In this document: one piece after another, positions 1-9,051 of the stretch
How positions within the stretch are numbered: position 1 is the stretch's first letter
Layout of the letters: each line of letters starts with the position of its first letter
Assembly (NCBI RefSeq): GCF_003337435.1
Contig: NZ_QPJS01000003.1
Coordinates: 62,001-126,000, forward strand
Length of the DNA: 64,000 bases
Origin: Schleiferia thermophila
GTDB taxonomy: Bacteria > Bacteroidota > Bacteroidia > Flavobacteriales > Schleiferiaceae
Reading direction: 5' to 3'
The notes under the pieces: generated by a model
Databases searched by the model: none
What the model saw: the letters and a program-made list of their open reading frames with translations, nothing else
What the model was told of the DNA's origin: nothing
Program-made: the position numbers and the translations under genes

Positions 1-2
1 GT

Positions 3-1217
3 TTTATTGATACCAATTCAATTTATGGCTATGTCAGAGACATCGTTTCTTTAAAACCAGCTGTAGGGTTTTTGGTAGGCTTAATACCATATTCAGAGAC
101 TTCTTTGGATTCATTAGTATTTAAAAAACCTAGATATTATTCACTCTCTGATTCTATTGGTTTTTTTAAAATTAATTATTTACCTTCCGATTCTTTTTTT
201 ATATTAACATTTGAAGATAAAAACAAGAGCTTTCAATTGCAGCAAGATGTTGAAAATGCGGGATTTTTGCCATTGAAATTATCATCCGATACTGCTTTGG
301 TCGTACTTTATTCAGCACCTCAAATAAAAAAGCCCAGGCCTTTGATGGCCAAATTAACTTCAGATCATTCCATGTATTTTACATATCAGGTTCCTATTAA
401 AAACATTTCTGTTAGGGATGTTAAAAACTATGAAGACATAAATTTTTTTAAAAATCAGACTGCTGATACTATTGAGGTATTTTTTAACAATCTGATTAAA
501 GATTCTGTTTTGGTTGAAGTTAAATCTGAGCTTGGTACAGATACAATACTACTCAGAAAAAGAGAGCCTTTGAAGGGCAAAATTGCCTTAAAACAGATTT
601 CAAGATCTCAAATTTCAGGTCTTGATAGCCTGGTCCTATTTTCGAATTTTCCCATCTCTCATATGGATACAACAAAAATTTCAATATTCCAGGAAGACAC
701 CTTACCTATTTCGTTTAAAGATGTATATTTTGATGAGCGAATTGTTGTTATAAATTTCAACAAAAAACCCAATAGTTCCTATAAGATACGATTCCTTCCA
801 GGAGCTGTATTTTTCAATTCTTCTGTCTACAATGAGGATACTCTTTTTTTTGCTATAAAAGTGCTACAAAATGAGGACTTTGGGATATTGAGATTACATA
901 TATCTTTGGATACTTTACCTAAAGGAACTGTTTTAAAATTAATGACAGGTAATAAAACACTTTTTCAACAAACAATAAAATCTGAATTTCTTGATCTTGT
1001 AGTGGAGAATCTACTACCTGGGAATTATAGTTTGCAATTGTTTGTGGATGAAAATGAGGATGGACTGTGGAATGCAGGGGACATATTTTCCGGAAAATTA
1101 CCCGAGCCAATTCTCTTGTACCCGGAAGAGATTTCTTTGAGAGCAAACTGGGAGCTTGATATTGAATGGACTATTTCTATAAAGGAATTGCTTGTCAGGT
1201 TCGTATCTCCTCAGTGA
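3..1217 (+). CDS. Ig-like domain protein, 3' part (5' end outside window)
   Basis: The reading frame is open from the first bases of the window, so this is the C-terminal part of a longer protein; the TTG at 72 is not a credible start. The last residues (pattern LFVDENEDGLWNAGD, then a run ending in LRANWELDIEW) match the end of Bacteroidota proteins annotated as Ig-like (SbsA/Big_5-type) domain proteins, which are usually exported and linked to the outer membrane. The visible part is a series of beta-rich segments without catalytic motifs. It ends 7 bases inside the 3' end of the convergent rsgA gene. Role unknown; a surface or envelope protein is inferred from the family. Confidence 0.7.
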   Translation, partial: FIDTNSIYGYVRDIVSLKPAVGFLVGLIPYSETSLDSLVFKKPRYYSLSDSIGFFKINYLPSDSFFILTFEDKNKSFQLQQDVENAGFLPLKLSSDTALVVLYSAPQIKKPRPLMAKLTSDHSMYFTYQVPIKNISVRDVKNYEDINFFKNQTADTIEVFFNNLIKDSVLVEVKSELGTDTILLRKREPLKGKIALKQISRSQISGLDSLVLFSNFPISHMDTTKISIFQEDTLPISFKDVYFDERIVVINFNKKPNSSYKIRFLPGAVFFNSSVYNEDTLFFAIKVLQNEDFGILRLHISLDTLPKGTVLKLMTGNKTLFQQTIKSEFLDLVVENLLPGNYSLQLFVDENEDGLWNAGDIFSGKLPEPILLYPEEISLRANWELDIEWTISIKELLVRFVSPQ

Positions 1218-2140
1218 GAGGATCGGTATGGTCCATTTTCTTCATCGTTTAGCATAGCAAGATAGGATTGGTATCTTGTTTCTGATATCTTGCCAAAGCT
1301 CAATGCTTTTAACACTGCACATTCAGGCTCATTTATGTGCAGACAATTATTGTATCGACAATTGGTCTTTTCACGGAAAATTTCTGGAAAATAATCACCA
1401 ATTTCTTCTGGTTGCATCTCTACCAGACCAAATCCTTTTATCCCCGGAGTATCGATGACAAATCCGCCAAAGCTTAATGGGTGCATTTCTGCATAAGTGG
1501 TAGTATGTTTTCCTTTAAAGTGATATTCGCTGATGTCTCCGGTTTTAAGATTTAGTCCGGGTGAGATTGCGTTGATCAATGTAGATTTTCCTACTCCCGA
1601 GTGACCACTCAATAAGGTTACTTTATCTTTAAGCAAATTTTTTAAAATTTCAAGACCGGTACCATTAAGTGCTGAAGTACGGAGGGTGGTGTATCCGATG
1701 GTTTGGTAGACGGCTTCATAGTTGGCAATCAGTTCTTCCATATCGCCTTGAAACAAATCTACTTTGTTGAATACGAGAATGGCTGGTATGGAATACGCTT
1801 CGCAAGTAACCAGGAAGCGGTCAATAAAACCAAAACTTGTTTCCGGAAAAACAGGAGTGACCAGCAAACATGCCAGGTCGATGTTGGAGGCTAAAATGTG
1901 AGTTTGTTTCGAAAGATTGACACTTCTTCGGATAATGTAGTTTTTTCTCTCCAACACATGTACAATCAGGTAATCTCCATTTTTATCAGTTGCAAGCTCT
2001 ACCCAGTCACCTACCGCCACGGGGTTGGTGTGTTTGTTTGAGATGAGTCTCAGCTTACCTCTCAGACGAGCAGTTATCTTTTTATTTTCAATTAAAACTT
2101 CGTAATGGCTTCCGGTTGATTTCAGAACTAAACCTGTCAA
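1211..2140 (-). CDS. rsgA: Ribosome small subunit-dependent GTPase RsgA
   Basis: RsgA is a circularly permuted GTPase that assists late maturation of the 30S subunit. The protein has an N-terminal OB-fold beginning near TGLVLKSTGS, then the permuted G motifs in order: NKVD (G4), GHSGVGKST (G1/P-loop) and DTPGIKG (G3). A C-terminal zinc-binding knuckle follows (C-R-Y-N-N-C-L-H, then EPEC). The longest frame starts with TTG at 2182, but that codon abuts a TAATTTTG promoter element at 2184-2191, so transcription would begin inside it. The in-frame TTG at 2140 gives 309 residues and the usual family N-terminus. Product call is firm; the start is inferred. Confidence 0.93.
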   Translation of the reverse strand: MTGLVLKSTGSHYEVLIENKKITARLRGKLRLISNKHTNPVAVGDWVELATDKNGDYLIVHVLERKNYIIRRSVNLSKQTHILASNIDLACLLVTPVFPETSFGFIDRFLVTCEAYSIPAILVFNKVDLFQGDMEELIANYEAVYQTIGYTTLRTSALNGTGLEILKNLLKDKVTLLSGHSGVGKSTLINAISPGLNLKTGDISEYHFKGKHTTTYAEMHPLSFGGFVIDTPGIKGFGLVEMQPEEIGDYFPEIFREKTNCRYNNCLHINEPECAVLKALSFGKISETRYQSYLAMLNDEENGPYRSSH

Positions 2141-2183
2141 AATACTGATTTTTGCTATATATACAAGTGAAAACTTTTTCAAG

Positions 2184-2191
2184 CAAAATTA
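2184..2191 (-). promoter_or_regulatory. Bacteroidota -7 promoter element for rsgA
   Basis: On the minus strand the sequence reads TAATTTTG, matching the TAnnTTTG -7 consensus of the Bacteroidota primary sigma factor. Its position excludes the TTG at 2182 as the rsgA start. Confidence 0.5.
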
Positions 2192-2233
2192 GGGTATTGT
2201 AAAGTTTAATACTTTAGATGAAAATTTTTCCCC

Positions 2234-3352
2234 ATGAAGATTGCGCAACACGTTCTACGACCGGAAGAGGATTTTCCACTACCTGATTTTTTACCTGATT
2301 TGATCGTGATTTTTGGTGAAACTCAAATTCTGGCAAAAAAAGAGTATTATCGTTTCAAAGAATTATATCCTGAGGTGATTGTCACAGGGTGTAGCACTTC
2401 AGGTTCTATTTTTAATGGCGGCATTACCGACGAGGAGTTGGTTGTAGAATATATTCAATTTGAGAAATCAAAGGTACAGGCATTTACTGGAAGACTTGAC
2501 GATGTGGGATACGACAGTTACCTCTTGGGTGTTGAAATTGCTAAAAATTTAAAATCACAAGAACTAAAGCATATTTTTATTCTTTCGGATGGATATTTGG
2601 CAAATGGATCTGAACTGGCAAAGGGCCTAAATAATGTGGCCAATTCCTTTACCATTTCAGGGGGATTGGCTGGTGATATGGATCGGTTCTCAAAAACCCT
2701 GGTCATAAATCCTGAGACTTTAAAACCCGAAGAGCAAATTGTGGTAGGTATTGGCTTTTACGGAGATCACATTCAAGTAGGATTTGGAAGCAGAGGTGGA
2801 TGGGAGCCTTTTGGTATTGAAAGAAAAGTGACCAAAAGCCACGGGAATATTTTGTATGAAATAGATGATCAACCCGCATTGAAACTCTACAAGCAATTCC
2901 TCGGTCACAAATCCGAGGAGCTACCGGCATCGGCCTTATTGTTCCCTTTGTACATGCAAGAACCTGACAGCGAGACTTCTGTCGTTAGAACAATTTTATC
3001 TATAAACGATGAGGACCAGAGCATGACTTTCGCAGGCAATATTCCTCAAGGTTCCACAGTGCGATTTATGAAATCAAACACCAGCAAAATCATTGACGGG
3101 GCATTCAATGCTGCACAGCTTGCTAAAAATCTGAATGATCAACCGGAATTGGCCATTCTGGTCAGTTGTGTGGGCCGTCGACTGGTGCTAAAACAGCTAG
3201 CCGATGAGGAAGTGGAAGTGGTGCGTGATCTTTTTAAATCATGCTCTATCACAGGATTTTACAGTTATGGTGAACTTTCACCATCTGGTGAAATGCTGAC
3301 CTGTGAATTGCACAATCAAACCATGACCATCACCACTTTAAAAGAAATTTAA
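2234..3352 (+). CDS. FIST domain sensory protein
   Basis: This 372-residue protein matches the FIST family (FIST_N then FIST_C), which is thought to bind small ligands such as amino acids and pass the signal to kinases or cyclases. Visible signs are the conserved TGCSTSGSI stretch near residue 52, the ISGGLAGD stretch in the middle, and a C-terminal half containing SCVGRR and the closing GFYSYGELSP motif typical of FIST_C. It has no signal peptide or membrane segment, so it is cytoplasmic. The histidine kinase gene starts 3 bases after its stop, which strongly suggests one transcript and a sensor-kinase partnership. The ligand cannot be read from the sequence. Confidence 0.88.
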   Translation: MKIAQHVLRPEEDFPLPDFLPDLIVIFGETQILAKKEYYRFKELYPEVIVTGCSTSGSIFNGGITDEELVVEYIQFEKSKVQAFTGRLDDVGYDSYLLGVEIAKNLKSQELKHIFILSDGYLANGSELAKGLNNVANSFTISGGLAGDMDRFSKTLVINPETLKPEEQIVVGIGFYGDHIQVGFGSRGGWEPFGIERKVTKSHGNILYEIDDQPALKLYKQFLGHKSEELPASALLFPLYMQEPDSETSVVRTILSINDEDQSMTFAGNIPQGSTVRFMKSNTSKIIDGAFNAAQLAKNLNDQPELAILVSCVGRRLVLKQLADEEVEVVRDLFKSCSITGFYSYGELSPSGEMLTCELHNQTMTITTLKEI

Positions 3353-3355
3353 TGT

Positions 3356-5413
3356 ATGAGTGCACCGGTAGACTCCAACAGTCTTAATAAGCTTTTGGAC
3401 AGGCAGCTGAGCAGAATTTTCCATGGGACTGTACCCGAAGATCCAAAAGTCCAAAAGTTGATAGAATTGGTCAATCGCACTTACAACGACTACGAAAGTG
3501 ACATCAAACATCTCGAACTGGTACTTGATCAAAGCTCCAATGAGCTGTTTAAATCAAATAAGGAACTCCAGAGACTGGCACGGTCAAAGGCGGAAGAAGC
3601 CAATGCAATCAGCAAGCGACTGTCAGAGATTTTACATAACGTAACCGATGCAATAATTCAGTTGGATCTGGATGGAAAAATACTCTTCCTTAATAAGGCA
3701 TGGGAGGAGATTACAGGTTTTGGTATTGAAGAGTCTCTTGGAGTGCATTTTGGGAATGTGTTTTTGGGAGAAAATTGTAAAAAACTATTCAACCCGATCA
3801 TACAAGGTAAGCGCGACGATATGATGAAAACCTTTGAATTTTCAAAGGCCGATGGTAAAAAAATTTGGGTAAATCTAAAGGTGCATGGCCAAAGAACTTC
3901 TGACGGAATATTAATGGGATTTATCGGAATACTTCGCGATGAGACCGACCGATACAGAATACAAAAAGAAAATGAACAACTGGCACTCATAGTCCAAAAG
4001 ACAAAAAATATCATAATTCTCTCCGACGAAAAAGGTCAAATACAATGGGTGAATGAATCTTTTGAACGACTTACCGGCTATTCCCTACAGGAAGTGAAAG
4101 GCAAGCGACCCGGTCAAATATTACAAGGGCCTGATACTGATAAAGATACAGTACAATTCATCAGAGAAAAAATCAGAAACAAAGAACCCGTAAGCGCCAA
4201 TTTATTAAATTACAATAAATCTGGAAAGTCATACTGGATCGAACTCAATATCGAACCTGTATTTGACAACGAAGGAAATCACATCGGTTATATCGCAATT
4301 CAAAACGACATTACAGAGAAGAAAAAAGCTCTTGACAGAATCAATCAATTGGTATATTTTCTTGACGAATCGAGCGAAGCTGTTCAGGTATGTTCGGAGG
4401 ATGGATATCTGGAATTTGTAAACAAAGAGGTCACTAAGAGGCTTCAGAGATCAAAAGAGGAACTCATCGGACTTCACATTAGCCAGATAGAAAAAGTTTT
4501 CGAACCTCCCGGAGCATGGGAAAAACATGTGGAAGAAGTTAAAAAAGAGGGAAGAATGATCGCTAATGGATATCATAAAAGAGCAGATGGATCTGTATTT
4601 CCGGTAGAGGCCAGTGTATCCTATGTCAAGTCTGGAAATATAGGATATATGCTGGCTTTCATCCGGGATATTTCTGAGAGAATTGAAGCTGAAAAAAGAA
4701 TAATCGAATACACACAGAATCTGGAAAAAGTAAATAAAGAATTGGATCAGTTTGCATATATCGTAAGCCACGACCTGAAAGCACCACTGAGAGCAATTTC
4801 CAATCTGGCTACATGGATTGAAGAAGATTTGGACGACTACATGACACCGGAGGTACACAAGCAATTTGACCTCTTAAAAAACCGGGTGAAACGAATGGAA
4901 AATCTCATCAACGGCATCCTTCAGTATTCTAGAGTTGGCAGAAGTAAAAATCAATTGGAAAAGGTTCATTTACAAAATCTGGTTCAAGAATTATGCGATT
5001 CCATAAAGGCCGATGATACATGCACATTTATCATTAAGAATGATCCAATCGAATTATACACCGAGCGTATAGCACTGGAGCAGGTATTGCAAAATTTTAT
5101 CTCCAATGCTATCAAATACAACGATAAAGAAGAAAAAATCATTGAAATTGGATGGTCTGAAAACAGTGAAAATTCCCACTTGACTCTTTTTGTCAAAGAC
5201 AATGGCCCCGGAATAAGTCCGGAATATCACGAGAAAATATTTATGATTTTTCAAACATTACAAAGCAGAGATGAAATCGAAAGTACTGGTGTAGGTCTGG
5301 CGATTGTAAAAAAAATTGCCGATGAAAAAAAGTGCAAGGTTTGGGTAGAATCAGAGGTAGGAAAAGGGACAACGTTCTATATCACTTGGCCAATTGAAGA
5401 AAAATCAAATTAA
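3356..5413 (+). CDS. Triple-PAS sensor histidine kinase
   Basis: A soluble 685-residue kinase. A coiled N-terminal segment (about 1-85) precedes three PAS domains (about 88-205, 210-325 and 330-445). A HisKA dimerisation domain follows with phospho-acceptor His472 in SHDLKAP, then a HATPase_c domain with DNGPG and GVGLAI nucleotide-binding motifs. There are no transmembrane segments. The second PAS resembles LOV domains (LQGPDTD) but lacks the flavin-adduct cysteine, having RPGQ where NCRF is expected, so blue-light sensing by adduct chemistry is unlikely. It lies between the FIST gene and a single-domain response regulator, its likely input and output partners. Confidence 0.93.
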   Translation: MSAPVDSNSLNKLLDRQLSRIFHGTVPEDPKVQKLIELVNRTYNDYESDIKHLELVLDQSSNELFKSNKELQRLARSKAEEANAISKRLSEILHNVTDAIIQLDLDGKILFLNKAWEEITGFGIEESLGVHFGNVFLGENCKKLFNPIIQGKRDDMMKTFEFSKADGKKIWVNLKVHGQRTSDGILMGFIGILRDETDRYRIQKENEQLALIVQKTKNIIILSDEKGQIQWVNESFERLTGYSLQEVKGKRPGQILQGPDTDKDTVQFIREKIRNKEPVSANLLNYNKSGKSYWIELNIEPVFDNEGNHIGYIAIQNDITEKKKALDRINQLVYFLDESSEAVQVCSEDGYLEFVNKEVTKRLQRSKEELIGLHISQIEKVFEPPGAWEKHVEEVKKEGRMIANGYHKRADGSVFPVEASVSYVKSGNIGYMLAFIRDISERIEAEKRIIEYTQNLEKVNKELDQFAYIVSHDLKAPLRAISNLATWIEEDLDDYMTPEVHKQFDLLKNRVKRMENLINGILQYSRVGRSKNQLEKVHLQNLVQELCDSIKADDTCTFIIKNDPIELYTERIALEQVLQNFISNAIKYNDKEEKIIEIGWSENSENSHLTLFVKDNGPGISPEYHEKIFMIFQTLQSRDEIESTGVGLAIVKKIADEKKCKVWVESEVGKGTTFYITWPIEEKSN

Positions 5414-5418
5414 CTTTG
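5411..5418 (+). promoter_or_regulatory. Possible -7 element before the response regulator gene
   Basis: TAACTTTG overlaps the stop codon of the kinase gene; a TTG lies 22 bases upstream of it. It could give the response regulator its own transcript in addition to read-through from the FIST-kinase genes. Confidence 0.4.
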
Positions 5419-5449
5419 TAAATAAGTAAATCACAAGTAACACATAAAA

Positions 5450-5869
5450 ATGGATAATCTGATGACTATTTTATTGGTAGAAGATGATGAAGTGGATGTA
5501 ATGAATGTAAAGAGAGCTTTCAAAAAAAACCACATTCATAATCCACTTTTGGTAGCCGGCAACGGGCTGGATGCTCTGGAAATCCTTCGGTCAAAAAACC
5601 TGGACGTTCCAAGGCCGAAAATTATTTTGCTAGATCTCAATATGCCAAAAATGGGAGGGATTGAATTTCTCAAAGAACTTAGAAAAGATCCGGAGCTCTC
5701 ATCCATTTCAGTATTTGTAATGACTACCAGCAATGAAGACAGTGATAAGGTGGAAGCATACAATCTGAATGTAGCGGGATACATCTTAAAACCTTTGTCA
5801 ATGGAGCGATTTATTGAAGCTGTATCTACATTGAAGAGCTATTGGATGCTGTGTGAATTTCCATCCTAA
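5450..5869 (+). CDS. Single-domain response regulator (Rcp1-like)
   Basis: A stand-alone CheY-like receiver of 139 residues with the acidic triad E11-D12-D13, phospho-acceptor Asp62 in LLDLNMP, Thr92/93 and Lys114 in LKPL. There is no DNA-binding or enzymatic output domain. The layout, with a loop rich in charged residues before Asp62, resembles the Rcp1 group that partners PAS or phytochrome kinases. It probably receives phosphate from the upstream kinase and passes it on by protein contact, perhaps to the hybrid kinase encoded next. Confidence 0.93.
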   Translation: MDNLMTILLVEDDEVDVMNVKRAFKKNHIHNPLLVAGNGLDALEILRSKNLDVPRPKIILLDLNMPKMGGIEFLKELRKDPELSSISVFVMTTSNEDSDKVEAYNLNVAGYILKPLSMERFIEAVSTLKSYWMLCEFPS

Positions 5870-5872
5870 GGA

Positions 5873-7864
5873 ATGCGTATGAATGAGCAGAATCTGGATA
5901 AAATTACGATTTTATTAGTAGAAGACGATGATATCGATGCTATGGCTCTCAACAGAGCCATCCAAAAGTCTGGAATTCCGATTGATTCGATCAAAAGATG
6001 CATTTATGCAGAAGATGCATTAAAGAGCCTGGAAAATGTAAATCCACACTGTATTTTTATTGATTATCAACTTCCCGGAAATGACGGACTTACGCTACTC
6101 AAAGAAATTAAGAGCCTCAGACCCAAAACTCCTGTAGTCGTATTGACCTCACAAGGAGATGAACGGCTGGCTGTTGAGATGATGAAAGCAGGTGCTTTTG
6201 ATTACTTCCAAAAGAGTGAAGTCAATGCGGAAAAAATCTCAAAAACCCTTCTCGGCATTAAAAGATTGCTTGAACTTGAAATCGAGCAGGAAAATACGAG
6301 AAAGCAATTAGAAGAGACCGAACAATTTCTGCAAAAGGTTACCAAATCCTCCCCGAATATAATTTATGTCAATGATATCGAGGGTAATACCAATCTTTTT
6401 CACAACGAACAGCTACGGGAATTATTGGGGTATACACCGGATGAAGTCAATAAAATAGGCCTTGATATCTTTTCCAGAATTATCGAATTTGAAGAATATC
6501 AGAGAATCCGTCAGCACTATCTGAAACTTCGCCATGAATTAAAAGATGGAGAAATCGCCGAAAACGAATTTAAACTAAAACATAAAGATGGACAAGATGT
6601 ATGGCTCTTTACTCGTGAAATAGCCTTTAGAAGAAATAAGGATGGGAAGGTAAAAGAGCTTCTGGGCACAGCTATAGACATTACGGGTAGAAAAAAGCAA
6701 GAACAAGAACTCCTCGAAGCAAAAAAAGCAGCTGAAGAAGCAGCAAAAGCAAAAGCAGAATTTCTTAGCACGATGAGCCATGAAATTCGAACTCCTATGA
6801 ATGCAATCATCGGACTTACAGAGCTGCTTTTACGAGATTATAAATTTGAAGAAGATATAACCAACAATCTTAAAGCAATAAAATTTGCTGCAGATAACTT
6901 ATTGGTCATTATCAATGACATTTTAGACTTTTCAAAAATTGAGGCCGGTAAACTAACATTTGAAAGGTTAAACTTCAACTTAAATGAAAAGTTTGATTTT
7001 CTTTACAAAACATTTCTGCCCAAAGCTATAGACCAAAATATTAACCTTTATTTTCATATTGATAATAATATACCTGAATATATAATTGGAGATCCTTATA
7101 GACTTAATCAAATTTTAGTTAATTTAATTGGAAATGCCATAAAATTCACATTGAAAGGTGAAGTAAGTGTATCGGCAAAGTTGACCAAAAAAATGAAAAG
7201 TTCTGTAATTATTAAATTCGATATAAAAGATACAGGAATTGGTATCCCAGAGGATAAAATCAACGGCATTTTTGAGAGCTTCTCTCAAGCTCATTCTAAT
7301 AAAAGAAAAAATTTTGGAGGTACAGGATTAGGTCTGGCTATTACAAAAAAACTCGTAGAACTTCAGGGAGGGAAAATCTCTGTACAAAGTCAAGAAAATG
7401 TAGGCTCTATTTTCACTGTAGAGCTAATGTTTGGAATTGGTAAAAAAGAAGAAACCTCCGACGACGTGCAAACGGGAAAAGGTAAAAATTTTAAAAATCT
7501 GAAAATAATCGTAGCAGAAGATAATCCGGTGAACCAAATATTAATCAAACACATACTTAACAAGTGGGGTTGCGAATATGTGGTGTGTTCCAATGGACAT
7601 GAAGTGATAGAATGGCTCGACAAAGACCAATTTTCATTGATCCTGATGGACTTACTAATGCCTGAACTTGACGGAATTGAAACGCTTAAAATTATAAGAA
7701 GTTCCAAGAGAAAGTATTCAGATATCCCCGTCATTGCCCTCACAGCAGATGCTTTTGCAAAGTCAAACCCTGAATATTGCAACGCAGGCTTTCAGGATTT
7801 TGTAACGAAACCTTTTAAAATTGAAGATTTGGAAGAAGTTGTCTCAAAACTACAGTTGGTATGA
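5873..7864 (+). CDS. Hybrid kinase: REC-PAS-HisKA-HATPase-REC
   Basis: A cytoplasmic 663-residue phosphorelay protein. The N-terminal receiver carries Asp64 (FIDYQ). A PAS domain spans about 150-275, then an alanine/lysine-rich helix (280-297) leads into HisKA with His303 in MSHEIRTPMN. HATPase_c shows the N box near 421, DTGIGIP and GGTGLGLAI. A C-terminal receiver carries Asp593 (LMDLLMP). Having receivers at both ends suggests that it is both controlled by and feeds a relay, plausibly with the preceding single-domain regulator, whose stop lies 3 bases upstream. The next gene starts within its last codons (ATGA overlap). Confidence 0.94.
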   Translation: MRMNEQNLDKITILLVEDDDIDAMALNRAIQKSGIPIDSIKRCIYAEDALKSLENVNPHCIFIDYQLPGNDGLTLLKEIKSLRPKTPVVVLTSQGDERLAVEMMKAGAFDYFQKSEVNAEKISKTLLGIKRLLELEIEQENTRKQLEETEQFLQKVTKSSPNIIYVNDIEGNTNLFHNEQLRELLGYTPDEVNKIGLDIFSRIIEFEEYQRIRQHYLKLRHELKDGEIAENEFKLKHKDGQDVWLFTREIAFRRNKDGKVKELLGTAIDITGRKKQEQELLEAKKAAEEAAKAKAEFLSTMSHEIRTPMNAIIGLTELLLRDYKFEEDITNNLKAIKFAADNLLVIINDILDFSKIEAGKLTFERLNFNLNEKFDFLYKTFLPKAIDQNINLYFHIDNNIPEYIIGDPYRLNQILVNLIGNAIKFTLKGEVSVSAKLTKKMKSSVIIKFDIKDTGIGIPEDKINGIFESFSQAHSNKRKNFGGTGLGLAITKKLVELQGGKISVQSQENVGSIFTVELMFGIGKKEETSDDVQTGKGKNFKNLKIIVAEDNPVNQILIKHILNKWGCEYVVCSNGHEVIEWLDKDQFSLILMDLLMPELDGIETLKIIRSSKRKYSDIPVIALTADAFAKSNPEYCNAGFQDFVTKPFKIEDLEEVVSKLQLV

Positions 7865-8997
7865 ATAGGGTTAAATCGATTCTGATGTATAGTTTTTTAA
7901 CACTTTTGGTACTGGTGGCAGGATTTTACATCACCGGATATGATTATCTTTTCAAAGGCATTCGAATCGTGTATTTCAATGGATTTAATTCGTCGTTTGT
8001 TCACGATTTTCTCTATTTTGACAGAGATACGATACAGCCTTCAGAACATAAAGTATATGCGCTCACCTATGCTGAAGAGCAACTTACATTACCCGATACT
8101 TTTTTAGGAGTTTTGGAGGATCTGAAGACTGCATCTTTTTTGGTGATAAAAGACAATAAAATTATAGCGGAAAGGTATTTTCAAGGATACAAAGCTGATA
8201 CAGTTACCAATTCATTTTCAATGGCCAAAACGGTAGTTACCTTGCTAACACAAATGGCAATTCAGAAACATTTGATTTCCTCCTGGAATACACCAGCCAA
8301 AAGCCTACTTCCTGAAATTTCAGGGACTTTCAAAAATCAGGTAACCCTGTTTCACTTAAGTGCCATGTGCTCTGGACTTGATTGGGATGAGAATTACAAA
8401 AATCCCTTTGGTGTGACAGCAAAGGCCTATTATGGAGACCGTACAAACGAAGTGTGTCTTAACCAGCCGTTTAATGAAGAACCTGGAAAAAAATATATTT
8501 ACCAAAGTGGCAACACTCAACTTCTTGCTATAGCCTTAGAGAGAGCTACTGGAAAGAAAATCAGCGAATTGGCGGAAGAGTGGCTCTGGAAACCACTGGG
8601 GATGGAGAGGTCTGCGTATTGGCATCTGGATAAGGCAAACGGCGATAACATTGCCTACTGTTGTCTGAGTGCCTCCTCGCGTGATTTTGCTAGACTTGGC
8701 CTGCTGGTGCTAAACCACGGAAAATGGGCGGGAGAGCAACTGATTGATTCAGCATTTCTATGGCGGGCTAGACAACCGTTTCTTGCTCCTCAGTATGGGC
8801 AGTCTTTTTGGCTTGCCAACGATCAATACGATGAACCGGTAGCATATTTCAGAGGTCATACCGGTCAATACATCATTCTTTTGCCTGAATCACATGTTGT
8901 GATTGTGCGAACAGGCTATAAAACTTTGCCCCAGACGGATGGCATGCACCACGATGATTTTCACATCATAGTCTCTACCATTAAGTCCTTGTTGTGA
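7861..8997 (+). CDS. Serine hydrolase, class C beta-lactamase fold
   Basis: A 378-residue protein with an N-terminal hydrophobic anchor or signal (about 7-28) and the penicillin-binding-protein/beta-lactamase fold. The nucleophile motif is SMAK (Ser120, Lys123), the second motif is YQSGN with Tyr214, and HTGQ near the C-terminus stands where KTG usually is. The family contains esterases, D-peptidases and lactamases, so the substrate is not predictable; resistance should not be assumed. The start overlaps the hybrid kinase stop by 4 bases, pointing to translational coupling with the signalling genes. It is probably periplasmic or membrane-tethered. Confidence 0.88.
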   Translation: MNRVKSILMYSFLTLLVLVAGFYITGYDYLFKGIRIVYFNGFNSSFVHDFLYFDRDTIQPSEHKVYALTYAEEQLTLPDTFLGVLEDLKTASFLVIKDNKIIAERYFQGYKADTVTNSFSMAKTVVTLLTQMAIQKHLISSWNTPAKSLLPEISGTFKNQVTLFHLSAMCSGLDWDENYKNPFGVTAKAYYGDRTNEVCLNQPFNEEPGKKYIYQSGNTQLLAIALERATGKKISELAEEWLWKPLGMERSAYWHLDKANGDNIAYCCLSASSRDFARLGLLVLNHGKWAGEQLIDSAFLWRARQPFLAPQYGQSFWLANDQYDEPVAYFRGHTGQYIILLPESHVVIVRTGYKTLPQTDGMHHDDFHIIVSTIKSLL

Positions 8998-9051
8998 TTT
9001 TTAGCTATCGGGAGTCTTTTACATTAGCGCCCGCATTAAATCTCATCTGAA

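Noticed and set aside
3980-4320. Functional blue-light LOV photoreceptor
   Set aside because: The adduct-forming cysteine is missing.
7861-8997. Beta-lactamase resistance gene
   Set aside because: Motifs fit the broad serine hydrolase family; the third motif HTGQ and context with signalling genes do not support drug resistance.
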